Positions 39,474 to 49,471 of a DNA stretch of 64,000 bases are shown here, piece after piece. The stretch lies in the NCBI RefSeq assembly GCF_000612585.1, contig NZ_JFCA01000002.1, positions 62,001 to 126,000 of the forward strand, given 5' to 3'. Under the pieces are notes generated by a model. It did not search any database, had not been told where the DNA came from, and worked only from the letters and a program-made list of their open reading frames with translations. The DNA comes from Pseudomonas sp. CHM02. GTDB taxonomy: Bacteria > Pseudomonadota > Gammaproteobacteria > Pseudomonadales > Pseudomonadaceae. The position numbers and the translations under genes are program-made. Numbering within the stretch: position 1 is the first letter of the stretch; every line of letters starts with the position of its first letter.

Positions 39474-39785
39474 ATGCTTGAGTCACTGGAAAAGATGCTG
39501 GCCAAGGGTGTGGATAATTCCCTGCTGCGCTTTGGTTTGGGCAAGGGTTATTTGGACCTGAAGGACAACGCCAAGGCGGCGGAGCATCTGCAGAAATGCG
39601 TGGAGTTCGACCCCAAGTATTCGGCGGCGTGGAAGTTGTTGGGTAAGGCGCAGTTGGGCTTGGAAGATCGTGCGGCGGCGCGGCTGGCGTGGGAGAAGGG
39701 CATCGAAGCGGCCCAGGCCCATGGCGACAAACAGGCGGAAAAAGAGATGACGGTGTTCCTGAAGAAACTCGACCGCCAGGGGTGA
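39474..39785 (+). CDS. Small tetratricopeptide repeat protein
   Basis: The 103-residue cytoplasmic protein contains two to three TPR units, seen in LGKGYLDLKDNAKAAEHLQK and AWKLLGKAQLGLEDRAAARLAWEKG shortened to their cores. Such proteins mediate protein contacts; no partner is known. It occupies the PA0015-like place between trkA and the acyltransferase gene. Confidence 0.85.
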   Translation: MLESLEKMLAKGVDNSLLRFGLGKGYLDLKDNAKAAEHLQKCVEFDPKYSAAWKLLGKAQLGLEDRAAARLAWEKGIEAAQAHGDKQAEKEMTVFLKKLDRQG

Positions 39786-39798
39786 ATGAAGATCAAAA

Positions 39799-39828
39799 AT
39801 GTGGGAGCGGGCTTGCTCGCTCCCACAT
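39799..39828. terminator. Hairpin of the GTGGGAGC type between convergent genes
   Basis: AATGTGGGAGCG and CTCGCTCCCACATT form a long stem with a small loop around GGCTTG. It resembles half of a REP doublet and lies between the TPR gene and the convergent acyltransferase gene, so it may end both transcripts. Confidence 0.7.
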
Positions 39829-39860
39829 TGGTTTCGCAGCGACCCGGAGTCAGTGCCGAA

Positions 39861-40748
39861 TCAATACCACCGCGCCTCACCCGGCGGGCGTTTCTTGAAG
39901 CGTTTCATGCTCCACATGTACTGGCTCGGGTACGCACCGACGTACCGCTCCACCACCTTGCTCATTGCCGCGCAGGACGTGGCGGTGTCGGTGCTGTACA
40001 TGTCTTCCGGCGCCGCTTCCAGGATCACTTTGTAACCCGAACCGTCCGGGAGCCGCAGCGCATGCAGGAACACGCCTACCGCCTTGTGGCCGGCGAGCAT
40101 GTTCGGCACGAACTTGCTGGTCAGCGCCTGGGTGGCGAAGAATGGCACGAAGATCCCGGCGGACTCGGCCGGCTCCGGGTCGGCGGGGATACCTACCTGG
40201 CCGCCTTTGCGCACTTCCTTGATCACACTGAGAATGCCTTCCTTGGTCGACGCGGCCACACGGTTGCCCAGTTGCACGCGCTGCTTGCGCAGCAATTCGT
40301 CCACCGCCTTGAGCTTGGGCGGGCGGTAGAAAATAATCGGTTTGCATTGGCTGCAATAGAAGTGGTTCAGCACTTCCCAGTTGCCCAGGTGGCTGGTGAT
40401 GCCAACCACGCCTTTGCCCGAGGCGAGGGCTTCGTGCAGCACTTCCAGGCCTTCGACTTCGCGCACCAGGTCGATGGAACGCTGGGCCGGCCAGATCCAG
40501 GCGCAGGCGCTTTCGGTCAGGGACTTGCCGATGTCCATCAGGCTGCGGCCGACCAGCGCTTCGCGCTCAGCGGGGTCCATGTCCGGGAAGCATTTGGAGA
40601 GGTTGATCCGCACGGTGTCGCGGGAACGGTTGGGGGTTTTCCACATAATCCAGCCAATGGCCGTGCCGACGGCCTGGACAGCGCGCCATGGCAGCAGGGC
40701 AAACAGCCGGAGAGCGCCTACCAGCAAGGCGCCTTTAAACTTTTCCAC
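39861..40748 (-). CDS. LpxL/HtrB-family lipid A acyltransferase
   Basis: The 295-residue inner-membrane enzyme has one N-terminal hydrophobic segment and the HLGNWE motif (HX4E, catalytic) in ITSHLGNWEVLNHF. It transfers an acyl chain, probably laurate or a hydroxylated laurate, to lipid A; in P. aeruginosa the gene at this place (PA0011) is called a lauroyltransferase-like gene. The exact acyl specificity is not visible. Confidence 0.9.
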   Translation of the reverse strand: MEKFKGALLVGALRLFALLPWRAVQAVGTAIGWIMWKTPNRSRDTVRINLSKCFPDMDPAEREALVGRSLMDIGKSLTESACAWIWPAQRSIDLVREVEGLEVLHEALASGKGVVGITSHLGNWEVLNHFYCSQCKPIIFYRPPKLKAVDELLRKQRVQLGNRVAASTKEGILSVIKEVRKGGQVGIPADPEPAESAGIFVPFFATQALTSKFVPNMLAGHKAVGVFLHALRLPDGSGYKVILEAAPEDMYSTDTATSCAAMSKVVERYVGAYPSQYMWSMKRFKKRPPGEARWY

Positions 40749-40788
40749 AGGTCACTCCTGATCGTGTGTGGTGCGCAAAGCCGGCATT

Positions 40789-41346
40789 CTAACCGGCGTT
40801 GGCCAGGTCCGCGTAACGGTCGCAGTCCTGAGTGTGGTCCATGACCATGCCCGAGGCCTGCATGAAGGCGTAGCAAATGGTCGGGCCGACAAAGGTAAAG
40901 CCGGCTTTCTTCAGCGCCTTGCTCATCGCTTCGGCCTCGGGCGTGATCGCCGGGACTTCGCTGCGATCCTTGAAATGATTGACCTTGGGTGTGCCGCCGA
41001 CGAAGGACCAGAGCAACCCCACCGGGTCCTCCAGCGCCAGCCAGGCGGCAGCATTGCGGCGCGTGGCATTGAGCTTGAGGCGATTGCGCACGATGCCCGG
41101 ATCAAGCATCAGCGCCTCGATTTGCGCATCGGTCAGCGTTGCCAACCGCTGCGCATCAAAACCGAACAAGACCTTTCGATAATGCTCGCGTTTGCGTAAA
41201 ACAGTGATCCAGGAAAGGCCCGCCTGGAACCCTTCGAGCAAAAGCAACTCGAACAAACCCTGCGCATCGCGCAGCGGCGTTCCCCACTCCTGATCGTGAT
41301 AAGCCATGTACAGCGGATCTTCAGAACACCAAAAGCAGCGTGGCAT
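40789..41346 (-). CDS. tag: DNA-3-methyladenine glycosylase I
   Basis: The 185-residue base-excision enzyme removes 3-methyladenine. It starts MPRCFWCSEDPLYMAYHDQEWG and has FELLLLEGFQAGLSW plus GPTICYAFMQASGMVMDH, with zinc ligands Cys4 and a late His/Cys pair. The frame is open upstream to 42435, antisense to glyQ, which is not coding. The gene is divergent from glyQ. Confidence 0.95.
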   Translation of the reverse strand: MPRCFWCSEDPLYMAYHDQEWGTPLRDAQGLFELLLLEGFQAGLSWITVLRKREHYRKVLFGFDAQRLATLTDAQIEALMLDPGIVRNRLKLNATRRNAAAWLALEDPVGLLWSFVGGTPKVNHFKDRSEVPAITPEAEAMSKALKKAGFTFVGPTICYAFMQASGMVMDHTQDCDRYADLANAG

Positions 41347-41427
41347 AAGGCTCCAGGGGATGGTGGCGCGGCCGAATCGGGTATACTCCCGCTCTTTAAA
41401 TCGCAGCCCAAGTAACAGGTGAATTTC

Positions 41428-42381
41428 GTGAGCCAGCCTACGCCAGCCGTGCGTACCTTCCAAGACTTGATCCTCGCCCTCCAGCAATACTGGGCCGAGC
41501 AAGGTTGTGTGGTACTTCAGCCCTACGATATGGAAGTAGGCGCCGGCACTTTCCACACCGCTACATTCCTGCGGGCCATCGGCCCGGAAACCTGGAACGC
41601 CGCTTATGTGCAGCCCAGTCGTCGCCCGACTGACGGCCGCTACGGCGAAAACCCGAACCGTCTGCAGCACTACTACCAGTTCCAAGTGGTACTGAAGCCG
41701 AACCCGGACAACTTCCAGGAACTGTACCTGGGCTCGCTCAAGCATGTGGGCCTGGACCCTCTGGTGCACGACATCCGCTTCGTCGAAGACAACTGGGAAT
41801 CGCCGACCCTGGGCGCCTGGGGCCTGGGCTGGGAAGTCTGGCTCAACGGCATGGAAGTGACGCAATTCACTTACTTCCAGCAAGCCGGTGGCATCGAGTG
41901 CTACCCGGTGACCGGCGAGATCACCTACGGTCTCGAGCGCCTGGCCATGTACCTGCAAGGCGTAGACTCGGTCTACGACCTGGTCTGGGCTGACGGCCCG
42001 TTCGGCAAAGTGACCTATGGCGATGTGTTCCACCAGAACGAAGTGGAGCAGTCCACCTATAACTTCGAACACGCCAACGTCGACAAGCTGTTCGAACTGT
42101 TCGACTTCTATGAAAGCGAAGCCAAGCGCCTGATCGAACTCGACCAGCCGCTGCCGTTGCCGAGCTATGAAATGGTGTTGAAGGCGTCCCATACCTTCAA
42201 CCTGCTGGACGCGCGCCGTGCCATCTCGGTAACCGCGCGCCAGCAATACATCCTGCGTGTGCGCACCCTGGCGCGTTCCGTCGCCCAAGCCTACCTGCTG
42301 GCTCGCGCCAAGCTGGGCTTCCCGATGGCAACCCCGGACCTGCGTGATGAAGTGTTGGCTAAGCTGGAGGCTGCACAATGA
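41428..42381 (+). CDS. glyQ: Glycyl-tRNA synthetase alpha subunit
   Basis: The 317-residue subunit carries the catalytic class II aminoacylation core of the alpha2beta2 enzyme. Landmarks are [11 protein letters not shown], the motif [16 protein letters not shown] and [23 protein letters not shown], shortened to their ends. I use GTG at 41428 because AGGTGA lies 7 nt upstream; the GTG at 41419 is part of that ribosome site. The stop overlaps the glyS start (ATGA). Confidence 0.96.
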   Translation: MSQPTPAVRTFQDLILALQQYWAEQGCVVLQPYDMEVGAGTFHTATFLRAIGPETWNAAYVQPSRRPTDGRYGENPNRLQHYYQFQVVLKPNPDNFQELYLGSLKHVGLDPLVHDIRFVEDNWESPTLGAWGLGWEVWLNGMEVTQFTYFQQAGGIECYPVTGEITYGLERLAMYLQGVDSVYDLVWADGPFGKVTYGDVFHQNEVEQSTYNFEHANVDKLFELFDFYESEAKRLIELDQPLPLPSYEMVLKASHTFNLLDARRAISVTARQQYILRVRTLARSVAQAYLLARAKLGFPMATPDLRDEVLAKLEAAQ

Positions 42382-44432
42382 GTGCTCAAGATTTCCTGGT
42401 TGAACTGGGCACCGAAGAGCTGCCACCCAAGGCACTCAATACCCTGGCCGACGCATTCCTGGCCGGTATCGAAAAAGGCCTGCACAGCGCTGGCCTGAAG
42501 TTCGAAGCGAAGAAAGTCTACGCCGCGCCACGTCGCCTGGCCGTGTTGCTGACCGCGCTGGAAACCCAGCAGCCGGACCGCAGCATCAACCTCGACGGCC
42601 CACCGCGCCAGGCGGCGTTCGACGCCGAAGGCAACCCGACCCAGGCCGCCCTTGGCTTTGCCAAGAAGTGTGGCGTGGAACTGAGCGAGATCGACCAGAG
42701 CGGCCCGAAACTGCGTTTCAACCAGGTCATCACCGGCAAGCCGACCGCCAGCCTGTTGCCGACCATCGTCGAAGATTCCCTGAATGACCTGCCGATCCCC
42801 AAGCGCATGCGTTGGGGTGCGCGCAAGGAAGAGTTCGTGCGTCCGACCCAATGGCTGGTGATGCTGCTCGGTGACCAGGTCATCGACTGCACCATCCTCG
42901 CCCAGAAGGCTGGCCGTGATTCCCGTGGTCACCGCTTCCATCACCCGGAAGCCGTGCGCATCACTTCGCCGGCCAACTACCTCAACGACCTGCGCGCCGC
43001 CTATGTGCTGGCCGACGCCAACGAGCGTCGCGAGCTGATCAGCAAGCGCACCGAAGAGCTGGCCCGCCTGCAGGAAGGCACCGCCATCGTGCCGCCAAGC
43101 CTGCTCGACGAAGTGACGGCGTTGGTTGAGTGGCCAGTGCCGCTGGTGTGCTCGTTCGAGGAACGTTTCCTCGACGTGCCGCAAGAAGCGCTGATCACCA
43201 CCATGCAGGACAACCAGAAGTATTTCTGCCTGCTGGACGTGGATGGCAAACTGCTGCCGCGTTTCATCACCGTGGCCAACATCGAGAGCAAGGACCCGCA
43301 GCAGATCATCGCCGGTAACGAAAAAGTCGTTCGCCCGCGCCTGACCGACGCCGAGTTCTTCTTCAAGCAAGACAAGAAGCAGAAGCTCGAAGACTTCAAC
43401 CTGCGCCTGCAAAACGTGGTGTTCCAGGAAAAACTCGGCAGCGTCTACGACAAGGCCGTACGTGTTTCCAAGCTGGCCGCCTACATTGCGCCACGCATTG
43501 GCGGTGATGCTGCCTGGGCGGCGCGTGCAGGCTTGCTGTCCAAGTGCGACCTGGCCACCGAGATGGTCGGCGAGTTCCCGGAGATGCAAGGTGTTGCCGG
43601 CTACTACTACGCCCTCAACGATGGCGAGCCGGACGATGTCGCCCTGGCCCTGAACGAGCAGTACATGCCGCGCGGTGCCGGTGCTGAACTGCCGACCACC
43701 CTGACCGGTGCAGCCGTGGCGATCGCCGACAAGCTGGACACCCTCGTGGGTATCTTCGGTATCGGCATGCTGCCAACCGGTAGCAAGGATCCGTATGCCC
43801 TGCGCCGTGCGGCCCTGGGCGTGCTGCGTATCCTGATCGACAAGAAGCTGGACCTCGACCTGACCCAGGCCGTGGTGTTCGCCGTCGGCCAGTTCGGCGC
43901 CAAGGTCAAGCAGGCCGGCCTGGCCGAGCAAGTACTGGAGTTCGTGTTCGACCGCCTGCGTGCGCGTTACGAAGACGAAGGCGTGGACGTGTCGGTGTAC
44001 CTGTCGGTACGTGCCCTGCAGCCGGGTTCGGCGTTGGACTTCGACCAGCGCGTACAGGCCGTGCAGGCCTTCCGCAAACTGCCGGAAGCCGATGCCCTGG
44101 CTGCCGTGAACAAGCGCGTGTCGAACCTGCTGAGCAAGGCCGAAGGCCTGGGCAACGCCGACGTCGATCCTGGCCTGTTTGCCGATGCCAAGGAGTTCTC
44201 GCTGAACTCGGCGATTGCCAAGGCTGAAAACGCCGTGAAGCCGCTGATCGCTGAGCGTAACTACGCCGAAGCGTTGGCGCGCCTGGCGACTTTGCGCGAG
44301 CCGGTAGACGCGTTCTTTGAAGCCGTGATGATCAATGCCGAAGATGCTGGCGTGCGCAAAAACCGCTACGCCATGCTGGCGCGCCTGCGTGGCTTGTTCG
44401 TCAATATCGCTGACATTTCGACGCTGAGCTGA
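42378..44432 (+). CDS. glyS: Glycyl-tRNA synthetase beta subunit
   Basis: The 684-residue subunit recognises tRNA-Gly. It begins [20 protein letters not shown] and has [12 protein letters not shown], the metal-binding [24 protein letters not shown] HD region and the C-terminal anticodon-binding DALR-like domain from about residue 580. It overlaps glyQ by 4 bp and precedes gmhB by 2 bp. Confidence 0.97.
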   Translation: MSAQDFLVELGTEELPPKALNTLADAFLAGIEKGLHSAGLKFEAKKVYAAPRRLAVLLTALETQQPDRSINLDGPPRQAAFDAEGNPTQAALGFAKKCGVELSEIDQSGPKLRFNQVITGKPTASLLPTIVEDSLNDLPIPKRMRWGARKEEFVRPTQWLVMLLGDQVIDCTILAQKAGRDSRGHRFHHPEAVRITSPANYLNDLRAAYVLADANERRELISKRTEELARLQEGTAIVPPSLLDEVTALVEWPVPLVCSFEERFLDVPQEALITTMQDNQKYFCLLDVDGKLLPRFITVANIESKDPQQIIAGNEKVVRPRLTDAEFFFKQDKKQKLEDFNLRLQNVVFQEKLGSVYDKAVRVSKLAAYIAPRIGGDAAWAARAGLLSKCDLATEMVGEFPEMQGVAGYYYALNDGEPDDVALALNEQYMPRGAGAELPTTLTGAAVAIADKLDTLVGIFGIGMLPTGSKDPYALRRAALGVLRILIDKKLDLDLTQAVVFAVGQFGAKVKQAGLAEQVLEFVFDRLRARYEDEGVDVSVYLSVRALQPGSALDFDQRVQAVQAFRKLPEADALAAVNKRVSNLLSKAEGLGNADVDPGLFADAKEFSLNSAIAKAENAVKPLIAERNYAEALARLATLREPVDAFFEAVMINAEDAGVRKNRYAMLARLRGLFVNIADISTLS

Positions 44433-44434
44433 CC

Positions 44435-44971
44435 ATGCTGAAACTGCTGATTCTCGATCGGGACGGAGTGATCAACTACGACTCCGACGCTTACATCAAG
44501 TCGGTGGCGGAGTGGATTCCACTGCCCGGCTCGATCGAGGCCATCGCGCAGTTGAGCAAAGCCGGCTGGACGGTGGCCATCGCCACCAACCAGTCCGGCA
44601 TCGCCCGCGGTTATTACGACATCGCCACCCTGGACGCCATGCACGCGCGCCTGCGCGCGTTGGTGGCTGAGCAGGGCGGTGAGGTGGGGTTGGTGGTCTA
44701 CTGCCCCCACGGGCCGGATGAGGGCTGCGATTGCCGCAAACCCAAGCCCGGCATGTTGAAAACCATTGCAGAACATTACAAGGTGCCCTTGGCTGGGATA
44801 TGGTTCGTCGGGGACAGCCTCGGTGACCTGGAGGCGGCCAAAGCCGTCGACTCTCAGCCAGTTTTGGTTAAGACCGGGAAAGGCGAAAAGACCCAGGCGA
44901 AAAACCTGCCGGTAGGCACCTTGATTTTTGACGATCTGGCGGCCGTTGCCGCAGAACTTATCAACAACTAG
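44435..44971 (+). CDS. gmhB: D-glycero-beta-D-manno-heptose 1,7-bisphosphate 7-phosphatase
   Basis: The 178-residue HAD phosphatase makes heptose 1-phosphate for the LPS core. It has LILDRDGVIN (Asp nucleophile), ATNQSGIARGYY, the zinc cluster CPHGPDEGCDCRKPKPG and VGDSLGDLEAAKA. It is the third gene of glyQ-glyS-gmhB-plsC. Confidence 0.95.
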   Translation: MLKLLILDRDGVINYDSDAYIKSVAEWIPLPGSIEAIAQLSKAGWTVAIATNQSGIARGYYDIATLDAMHARLRALVAEQGGEVGLVVYCPHGPDEGCDCRKPKPGMLKTIAEHYKVPLAGIWFVGDSLGDLEAAKAVDSQPVLVKTGKGEKTQAKNLPVGTLIFDDLAAVAAELINN

Positions 44972-45053
44972 CCGCCCTCGACTTCCTGACCAAGGACTGT
45001 TCGGGAGTGCGCTTTTAACAGGCGGGCGTTGTCCCGCAACGGTAAATGCCGCC

Positions 45054-45824
45054 ATGTCGATTTTGCAGGCCATCAGAACCTTCTTCTTTTACCTGCTGTT
45101 GGGCACCAGTTCGTTTCTCTGGTGCACCCTGAGCTTTTTCATCGCGCCCTTCCTGCCGTTCAAGGCGCGCTATCGCTTTATCAATGTCTATTGGTGCCGC
45201 TGCGCGTTGTGGCTGACCAAGGTGTTCCTGAACATTCGCTTCGAGATCAAAGGCGCGGAAAACGTCCCGGACCAGCCCTGTGTGATTCTGTCGAACCACC
45301 AGAGCACCTGGGAGACGTTCTTTCTCTCGGCGTACTTCTCGCCGTTGAGCCAGGTGCTCAAGCGTGAGTTGCTGTATGTGCCGTTCTTCGGCTGGGCCAT
45401 GGCCATGTTGCGTCCGATCGCCATCGACCGTGACAACCCCAAGGCGGCCCTCAAGCACGTGGCCAAGAAGGGCGACGAGTTGCTCAAGGATGGCGTATGG
45501 GTGCTGATCTTCCCCGAAGGTACCCGTGTGCCCTACGGCACCGTAGGCAAGTTCTCACGCGGTGGTACCGCTTTGGCGGTCAACGCCAACCTGCCCGTGC
45601 TGCCGATTGCCCACAACGCCGGCAAGTTCTGGCCGAAGACTGGCTGGGCCAAACGCGAAGGCACCATCACCGTGGTGATCGGCGAACCGATGTACGCCGA
45701 AGGTGAAGGACCACGGGCGATTGCCGCGCTGAATGACCGTGCGGCGGCCTGGAATGAAGCGCAGCAACGGGCCATGGGTTCGCTGCCGCCAGAGCCCATT
45801 GTGGTCGACACTCCGGTGATCTGA
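45054..45824 (+). CDS. plsC: 1-acyl-sn-glycerol-3-phosphate acyltransferase
   Basis: The 256-residue inner-membrane enzyme makes phosphatidic acid. It has two N-terminal hydrophobic segments, the acyltransferase motif NHQSTWETFF and the FPEGTR motif III. The first motif reads HX4E rather than HX4D; this variant also occurs in related proteins and need not mean loss of activity. The start MSILQAIRTFFFY at 45054 is clear; upstream in-frame codons overlap gmhB. Confidence 0.92.
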   Translation: MSILQAIRTFFFYLLLGTSSFLWCTLSFFIAPFLPFKARYRFINVYWCRCALWLTKVFLNIRFEIKGAENVPDQPCVILSNHQSTWETFFLSAYFSPLSQVLKRELLYVPFFGWAMAMLRPIAIDRDNPKAALKHVAKKGDELLKDGVWVLIFPEGTRVPYGTVGKFSRGGTALAVNANLPVLPIAHNAGKFWPKTGWAKREGTITVVIGEPMYAEGEGPRAIAALNDRAAAWNEAQQRAMGSLPPEPIVVDTPVI

Positions 45825-45951
45825 ACATCTGTGGATAACCTGTGCACGGTTTGTTGGCGAATTGTGCTTTTTGAATTATAAGAAGCTGATTTACTTACAT
45901 ATTTCCCAATCTCATAGAATTACGGAAAAGGTGCATAAGTTTTTTCCGCAT

Positions 45952-45983
45952 AAAAAAACCGGTCCTTGCGACCGGTTTTTTAT
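45952..45983. terminator. Bidirectional rho-independent terminator
   Basis: AAAAAACCGGT and ACCGGTTTTTT flank a 7-nt loop, with A and T runs on the proper sides for both strands. It separates convergent plsC and the CHASE2 kinase gene. The remaining 180-bp gap holds one perfect DnaA box (45830-45838) and AT-rich sequence. Confidence 0.93.
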
Positions 45984-46006
45984 GCACAGCAGAAAAGTAC
46001 GTTTTT

Positions 46007-48286
46007 TCAGTCGTCCAACAGGGGCAATTGCAGACTGAAGGTGGTGCCTTTGCCGACCACGCTTTCACAACTGATGCGTCCACCATGACGCTCCACCACC
46101 GCCTTGACCATGGTCAGCCCCAAGCCCAGTCCTTCGCTGCCCTGGGCAGAATCGAAGCGACGATATTGGCTGAACAGCTCCGGCAGGTCTTCTGCGGCAA
46201 TCCCCGGGCCCTGGTCACTGATATGGCATTCCAACCAGCCTTGCGCAGTGCTGTGCCTCAACCTGACAGTGGTGCCGGAAGGCGAATATTTGATCGCGTT
46301 CTCGAGCACGTTGAACAACGCCCGAGTGAGCAATGACTGATCGGCTGACACCATGCCCTCGTCAGCTTCATCCAGGTCGTGAACCAGGTGGATCCCCTTG
46401 AGCTGGGCAATCAACGCCACCTGATCAAACGCATCCATGACCAACATGGCGAACAGCGTAGGCTGGAACTGGTAGCCGTCAGCCTCGGCCTTGGCCAGTT
46501 GCACGAAGGATTCGGTAAGGCTCAAGGCACGACGAACTTGTTGCTCGATCTGGGCAAAGATCGGCGACTCGCCGTTGTGCACATCCAGCAGCGCGAGGAT
46601 TGCCGAGTGCGGTGCACGCAGGTCATGGGAGAGGAACCGCAACATGGTCTCGCGATGTTGCTGGGCTTCGCGCTCTTTACTCAAATCCGTGAGGCTCAGC
46701 AGCCAGCCAAGGGCCACATCACCTTCGGCTGGGAGCAGGGGCGCCAGCTCCATGCGCAGGCTGCGCTGGTGGATATCGCGAAACTCCACAAGCGCCAATG
46801 CCGAAAGGGCAGGGCGCACGCCATTGTGCAGCGGCGGATAGCCCAGGTCAGCCAATTGCTCCAGCAGGTTCTCGGTGACGAGGTCATTGCCGAACACGTC
46901 GCGGGCAATACGGTTGGCCAGCAGGATATTGCCTTGGGGATCGGTAATCAGCGTGGCCACCGGCAGGCACTCCAGGCCATCGGCCATAAAGCGCCGTGTG
47001 TCGCGCGTACGGCTGACAGCTTGCTCCAGGGCAAAGATACGCGCCTGCAACACATCGCCTTTGCTGGCGGGCGCGCGGCGGCGTTCGGGCAGCACTTTGG
47101 GTTCGTTGTCCAGCCGCGCCAGTTCCCAGCCGAAGTAGGCGAGGATCACACTGAGGCGACGCCAGTTCCAGATCAGGTAGCTCAGCAACAAACCGATCAG
47201 GCAGGCCGCAGGCGACCACCAGTGACCAAGACGCAACAGGGCCCAGGAGCCGAGCAAGGCGACGGCCATGCAGCCCAGGGTCATCCACAGCGCATAGCGC
47301 GGACGAAAAAGCAGCAGCCCTAGCAGCAACGCCACCAGAGAGGTCGCCATCAACGCCGCGATCCAGCCCGGGAGGTCAACAATGCTACGGCCTTGCAGCA
47401 AGCCATTGAGCACATTGGCCTGGATCTCCACACCGGCCGTTGTGCCCACCATGGAAGACAGGGGTGTGACGAACCGATCGCCCATCCCGGACGCCGTCGA
47501 CCCCACCAGGATCAGGCGGTTGCGCAGCTGCTCCGGAGGTACTTCACCGTGTAATACGCTGGCGTAGGACACACTGGGAAAATGCGTATGAGGCGCAATG
47601 AACGGGATGCGGATTGCATGTTCACGATGCCAGTGCTGAGTGATCGCCTGCCGAGGCTCACCCGGCATCTCTGACAATTCGCCGCTCATCTCGTAGGCCA
47701 GCCAGGCCAGTTGTGGCGCCGTGGCGTCAGGCGGGCCCTCACGCAGATACAGGCTGCGGACCACACCATCGCTGTCGGCCTCCACATTGATATGACCCAC
47801 ACCCTTGGCACATTTAAGCAACGGCTGCATCTGTGCGCCGGGTTGGCTGTAGCTTACAGAGCCCTCGCGCACCAGCGGCAGCAGGACATTGCCAGCATTG
47901 CAGACCGCTTCGGCCAGGCGTTTGTCATTGGCGGCATCGCCGGCTTCGCTGAAGATCACATCGAACAGAATACCCGCCGGTTGCGCAGCGCTGAGGCGGT
48001 CGATCAGGTCGGCGTGCAAGCTGCGCGGCCAGGGCCATTGGCCAAGCTTTTTCAGACTGGGATCATCGATGGTCACCAGCAGGATACGAGGGTCTACCGG
48101 CAGCGGAGCGAGGCGGCGCAGGCTGTCATACAACGGATTATTCAACGCCAGTCCCGGGCTCAACGACAGGTAAGCGGTGATTGGCAGCAGCAGCAATCCA
48201 ATCCACAACCACTCACGTACCAAGCCGTGGAACAGGCGCTGGGCATGGGTGGGTTGGCGTTTCTCGGCCTTGCCCCAGAGCATCAT
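46007..48286 (-). CDS. CHASE2-domain sensor histidine kinase
   Basis: The 759-residue membrane kinase has one N-terminal helix (about 27-48), an extracytoplasmic CHASE2 domain (about 50-300), three helices (about 308-327, 332-352, 357-375), a linker and PAS-like domain (about 430-530), a HisKA domain with His554 in FLSHDLRAPHS, and an HATPase domain with N663, DQGPGIA (691-697) and GSEGLGLGLTM. All residues needed for activity are present. It is preceded by the FecR-domain gene with a 3-nt gap, and the likely partner regulator is divergent, 1.2 kb away. The signal is unknown; a cell-envelope cue is likely from the CHASE2 and FecR parts. Confidence 0.92.
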   Translation of the reverse strand: MMLWGKAEKRQPTHAQRLFHGLVREWLWIGLLLLPITAYLSLSPGLALNNPLYDSLRRLAPLPVDPRILLVTIDDPSLKKLGQWPWPRSLHADLIDRLSAAQPAGILFDVIFSEAGDAANDKRLAEAVCNAGNVLLPLVREGSVSYSQPGAQMQPLLKCAKGVGHINVEADSDGVVRSLYLREGPPDATAPQLAWLAYEMSGELSEMPGEPRQAITQHWHREHAIRIPFIAPHTHFPSVSYASVLHGEVPPEQLRNRLILVGSTASGMGDRFVTPLSSMVGTTAGVEIQANVLNGLLQGRSIVDLPGWIAALMATSLVALLLGLLLFRPRYALWMTLGCMAVALLGSWALLRLGHWWSPAACLIGLLLSYLIWNWRRLSVILAYFGWELARLDNEPKVLPERRRAPASKGDVLQARIFALEQAVSRTRDTRRFMADGLECLPVATLITDPQGNILLANRIARDVFGNDLVTENLLEQLADLGYPPLHNGVRPALSALALVEFRDIHQRSLRMELAPLLPAEGDVALGWLLSLTDLSKEREAQQHRETMLRFLSHDLRAPHSAILALLDVHNGESPIFAQIEQQVRRALSLTESFVQLAKAEADGYQFQPTLFAMLVMDAFDQVALIAQLKGIHLVHDLDEADEGMVSADQSLLTRALFNVLENAIKYSPSGTTVRLRHSTAQGWLECHISDQGPGIAAEDLPELFSQYRRFDSAQGSEGLGLGLTMVKAVVERHGGRISCESVVGKGTTFSLQLPLLDD

Positions 48287-48289
48287 AGG

Positions 48290-49222
48290 TCAACGCGCCT
48301 GGGTGGTTGCTGGGTAGTAGAAGATGTCATAGACCCCGGTTTCTCCCTCCAGGCCGTTTTCATCGTATGCCGACAAGCGCACGTGATAGAACGAGGCTTT
48401 GAGCCCAGTGAAGCTCATTTTCGGTGTGCTGGAAAAGTTTTCCTGCTTGATGTTCATAAAGGCCGTGTCGGTAGCGACCTGGCCTCGATAACGCTGGGCA
48501 CCGGGCAAAGGCCGAAGGTACAGACTCCATACCGGTGCGTCGCCTTTCTGGCCGTCCTGCCCGATAAGCTTCGGCGCGGCGAGCAACTCAACGGGCGTCA
48601 ATTCACCCTGCTTCTTGAAGAGCAGACCTTGCCGGGCACCTACCTTCACCTCCTGCTCCACCGGCCTGCTCTTGATCTCGCGGCTGACGGCGACCTGTCC
48701 GTCCAACACTTCGAGTACCGATTGCTCAGTGTCGTTACGCACCCGAAAGTGCGTGCCACGCACACCTAGCACACCCACGGGCGTCACGATCTGGAAACGG
48801 TCATGGTCGCTGGCACGCTTGATCACATACGCCTCCGCCTGACCCTGTTCGAGTACGACTTGGGGAATCGACAGCTTCCTCTCCAGATGCAATCGCACCT
48901 GGGAACTGGAGGGCAGAACCACTCGGGATCCGTCACCCAGCAACAGGCTCACGAATGCCGAAGCCGATGTCTTCACGCCTTCCTGCTCATCAATGGTCAT
49001 GCCTTCCAGCAGGGGGCTAGCCCTGCCCTTGGTATCGAGTTTCCACGCGTCCCCGGTGAGATGCTGGACCACTGCCGGCAAAGGCTGGGCTCGGCACATA
49101 AAGTCGTCATCGATATAAGGCGAACGAACCTTGGCGGCCGCATCCGCTGAGCCGACCGCTATGATCAGTAATGAGGGGAGGGCGCGGCGCAGTCGGTTCG
49201 GAGAAAGGATCATGGTGCTCAT
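48290..49222 (-). CDS. FecR-domain periplasmic protein of the CHASE2 module
   Basis: The protein of about 310 residues has an N-terminal signal (MILSPNRLRRALPSLLIIAVG region), a FecR-type domain (about 60-200) with FQIVTPVGVLGVRGTHFRV and VLDGQVAVS, and a C-terminal beta-rich region with YHVRLSAYDENGLEGETGVYDIFYYP, perhaps fibronectin-like. Unlike sigma-regulating FecR proteins it has no cytoplasmic anti-sigma part visible and no sigma gene nearby. It probably feeds the downstream CHASE2 kinase. The start is uncertain among ATGs at 49252, 49222 and 49213; none has a strong ribosome site. Confidence 0.82.
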   Translation of the reverse strand: MSTMILSPNRLRRALPSLLIIAVGSADAAAKVRSPYIDDDFMCRAQPLPAVVQHLTGDAWKLDTKGRASPLLEGMTIDEQEGVKTSASAFVSLLLGDGSRVVLPSSSQVRLHLERKLSIPQVVLEQGQAEAYVIKRASDHDRFQIVTPVGVLGVRGTHFRVRNDTEQSVLEVLDGQVAVSREIKSRPVEQEVKVGARQGLLFKKQGELTPVELLAAPKLIGQDGQKGDAPVWSLYLRPLPGAQRYRGQVATDTAFMNIKQENFSSTPKMSFTGLKASFYHVRLSAYDENGLEGETGVYDIFYYPATTQAR

Positions 49223-49399
49223 CAAGGTTGGGTTCCAGAGGGCATCTGACATCAGCGCACAGGAGTTTACGGCAGCGCATGCGTCGGCTGATCCTTTTCC
49301 TTCCGGTCGGGAGCCGGTATCTTTCCCACATCGGTCGCGAGGACTTTCAATGGATTAACCCCTCATTGGCCCAGCGTACCGAGAGATCCAAGGGGTCGA

Positions 49400-49427
49400 C
49401 GAATCTGAGCACAATTCTTCAGATTCG
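49400..49427. promoter_or_regulatory. Dyad upstream of the response regulator gene
   Basis: CGAATCTGA-N10-TCAGATTCG is a perfect 9-bp inverted repeat 45 bp before the regulator start, in the 249-bp divergent promoter region between the regulator and FecR-domain genes. It may be the operator of this two-component system; it could also be a leader hairpin. Confidence 0.5.
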
Positions 49428-49471
49428 ACGGCCGTCAGCTGCCGTACTCTTCAAGAAGAAAGGACCCACCC

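Noticed and set aside
40789..42435. Apparent 548-residue protein containing Tag at its C-terminus
   Set aside because: The first 363 residues are antisense to glyQ; Tag homology starts at the ATG at 41346.
45300..45330. PlsC motif HX4E instead of HX4D as a sign of inactivity
   Set aside because: Glutamate at this place occurs in related acyltransferases and the FPEGTR motif is intact, so I do not call it broken.
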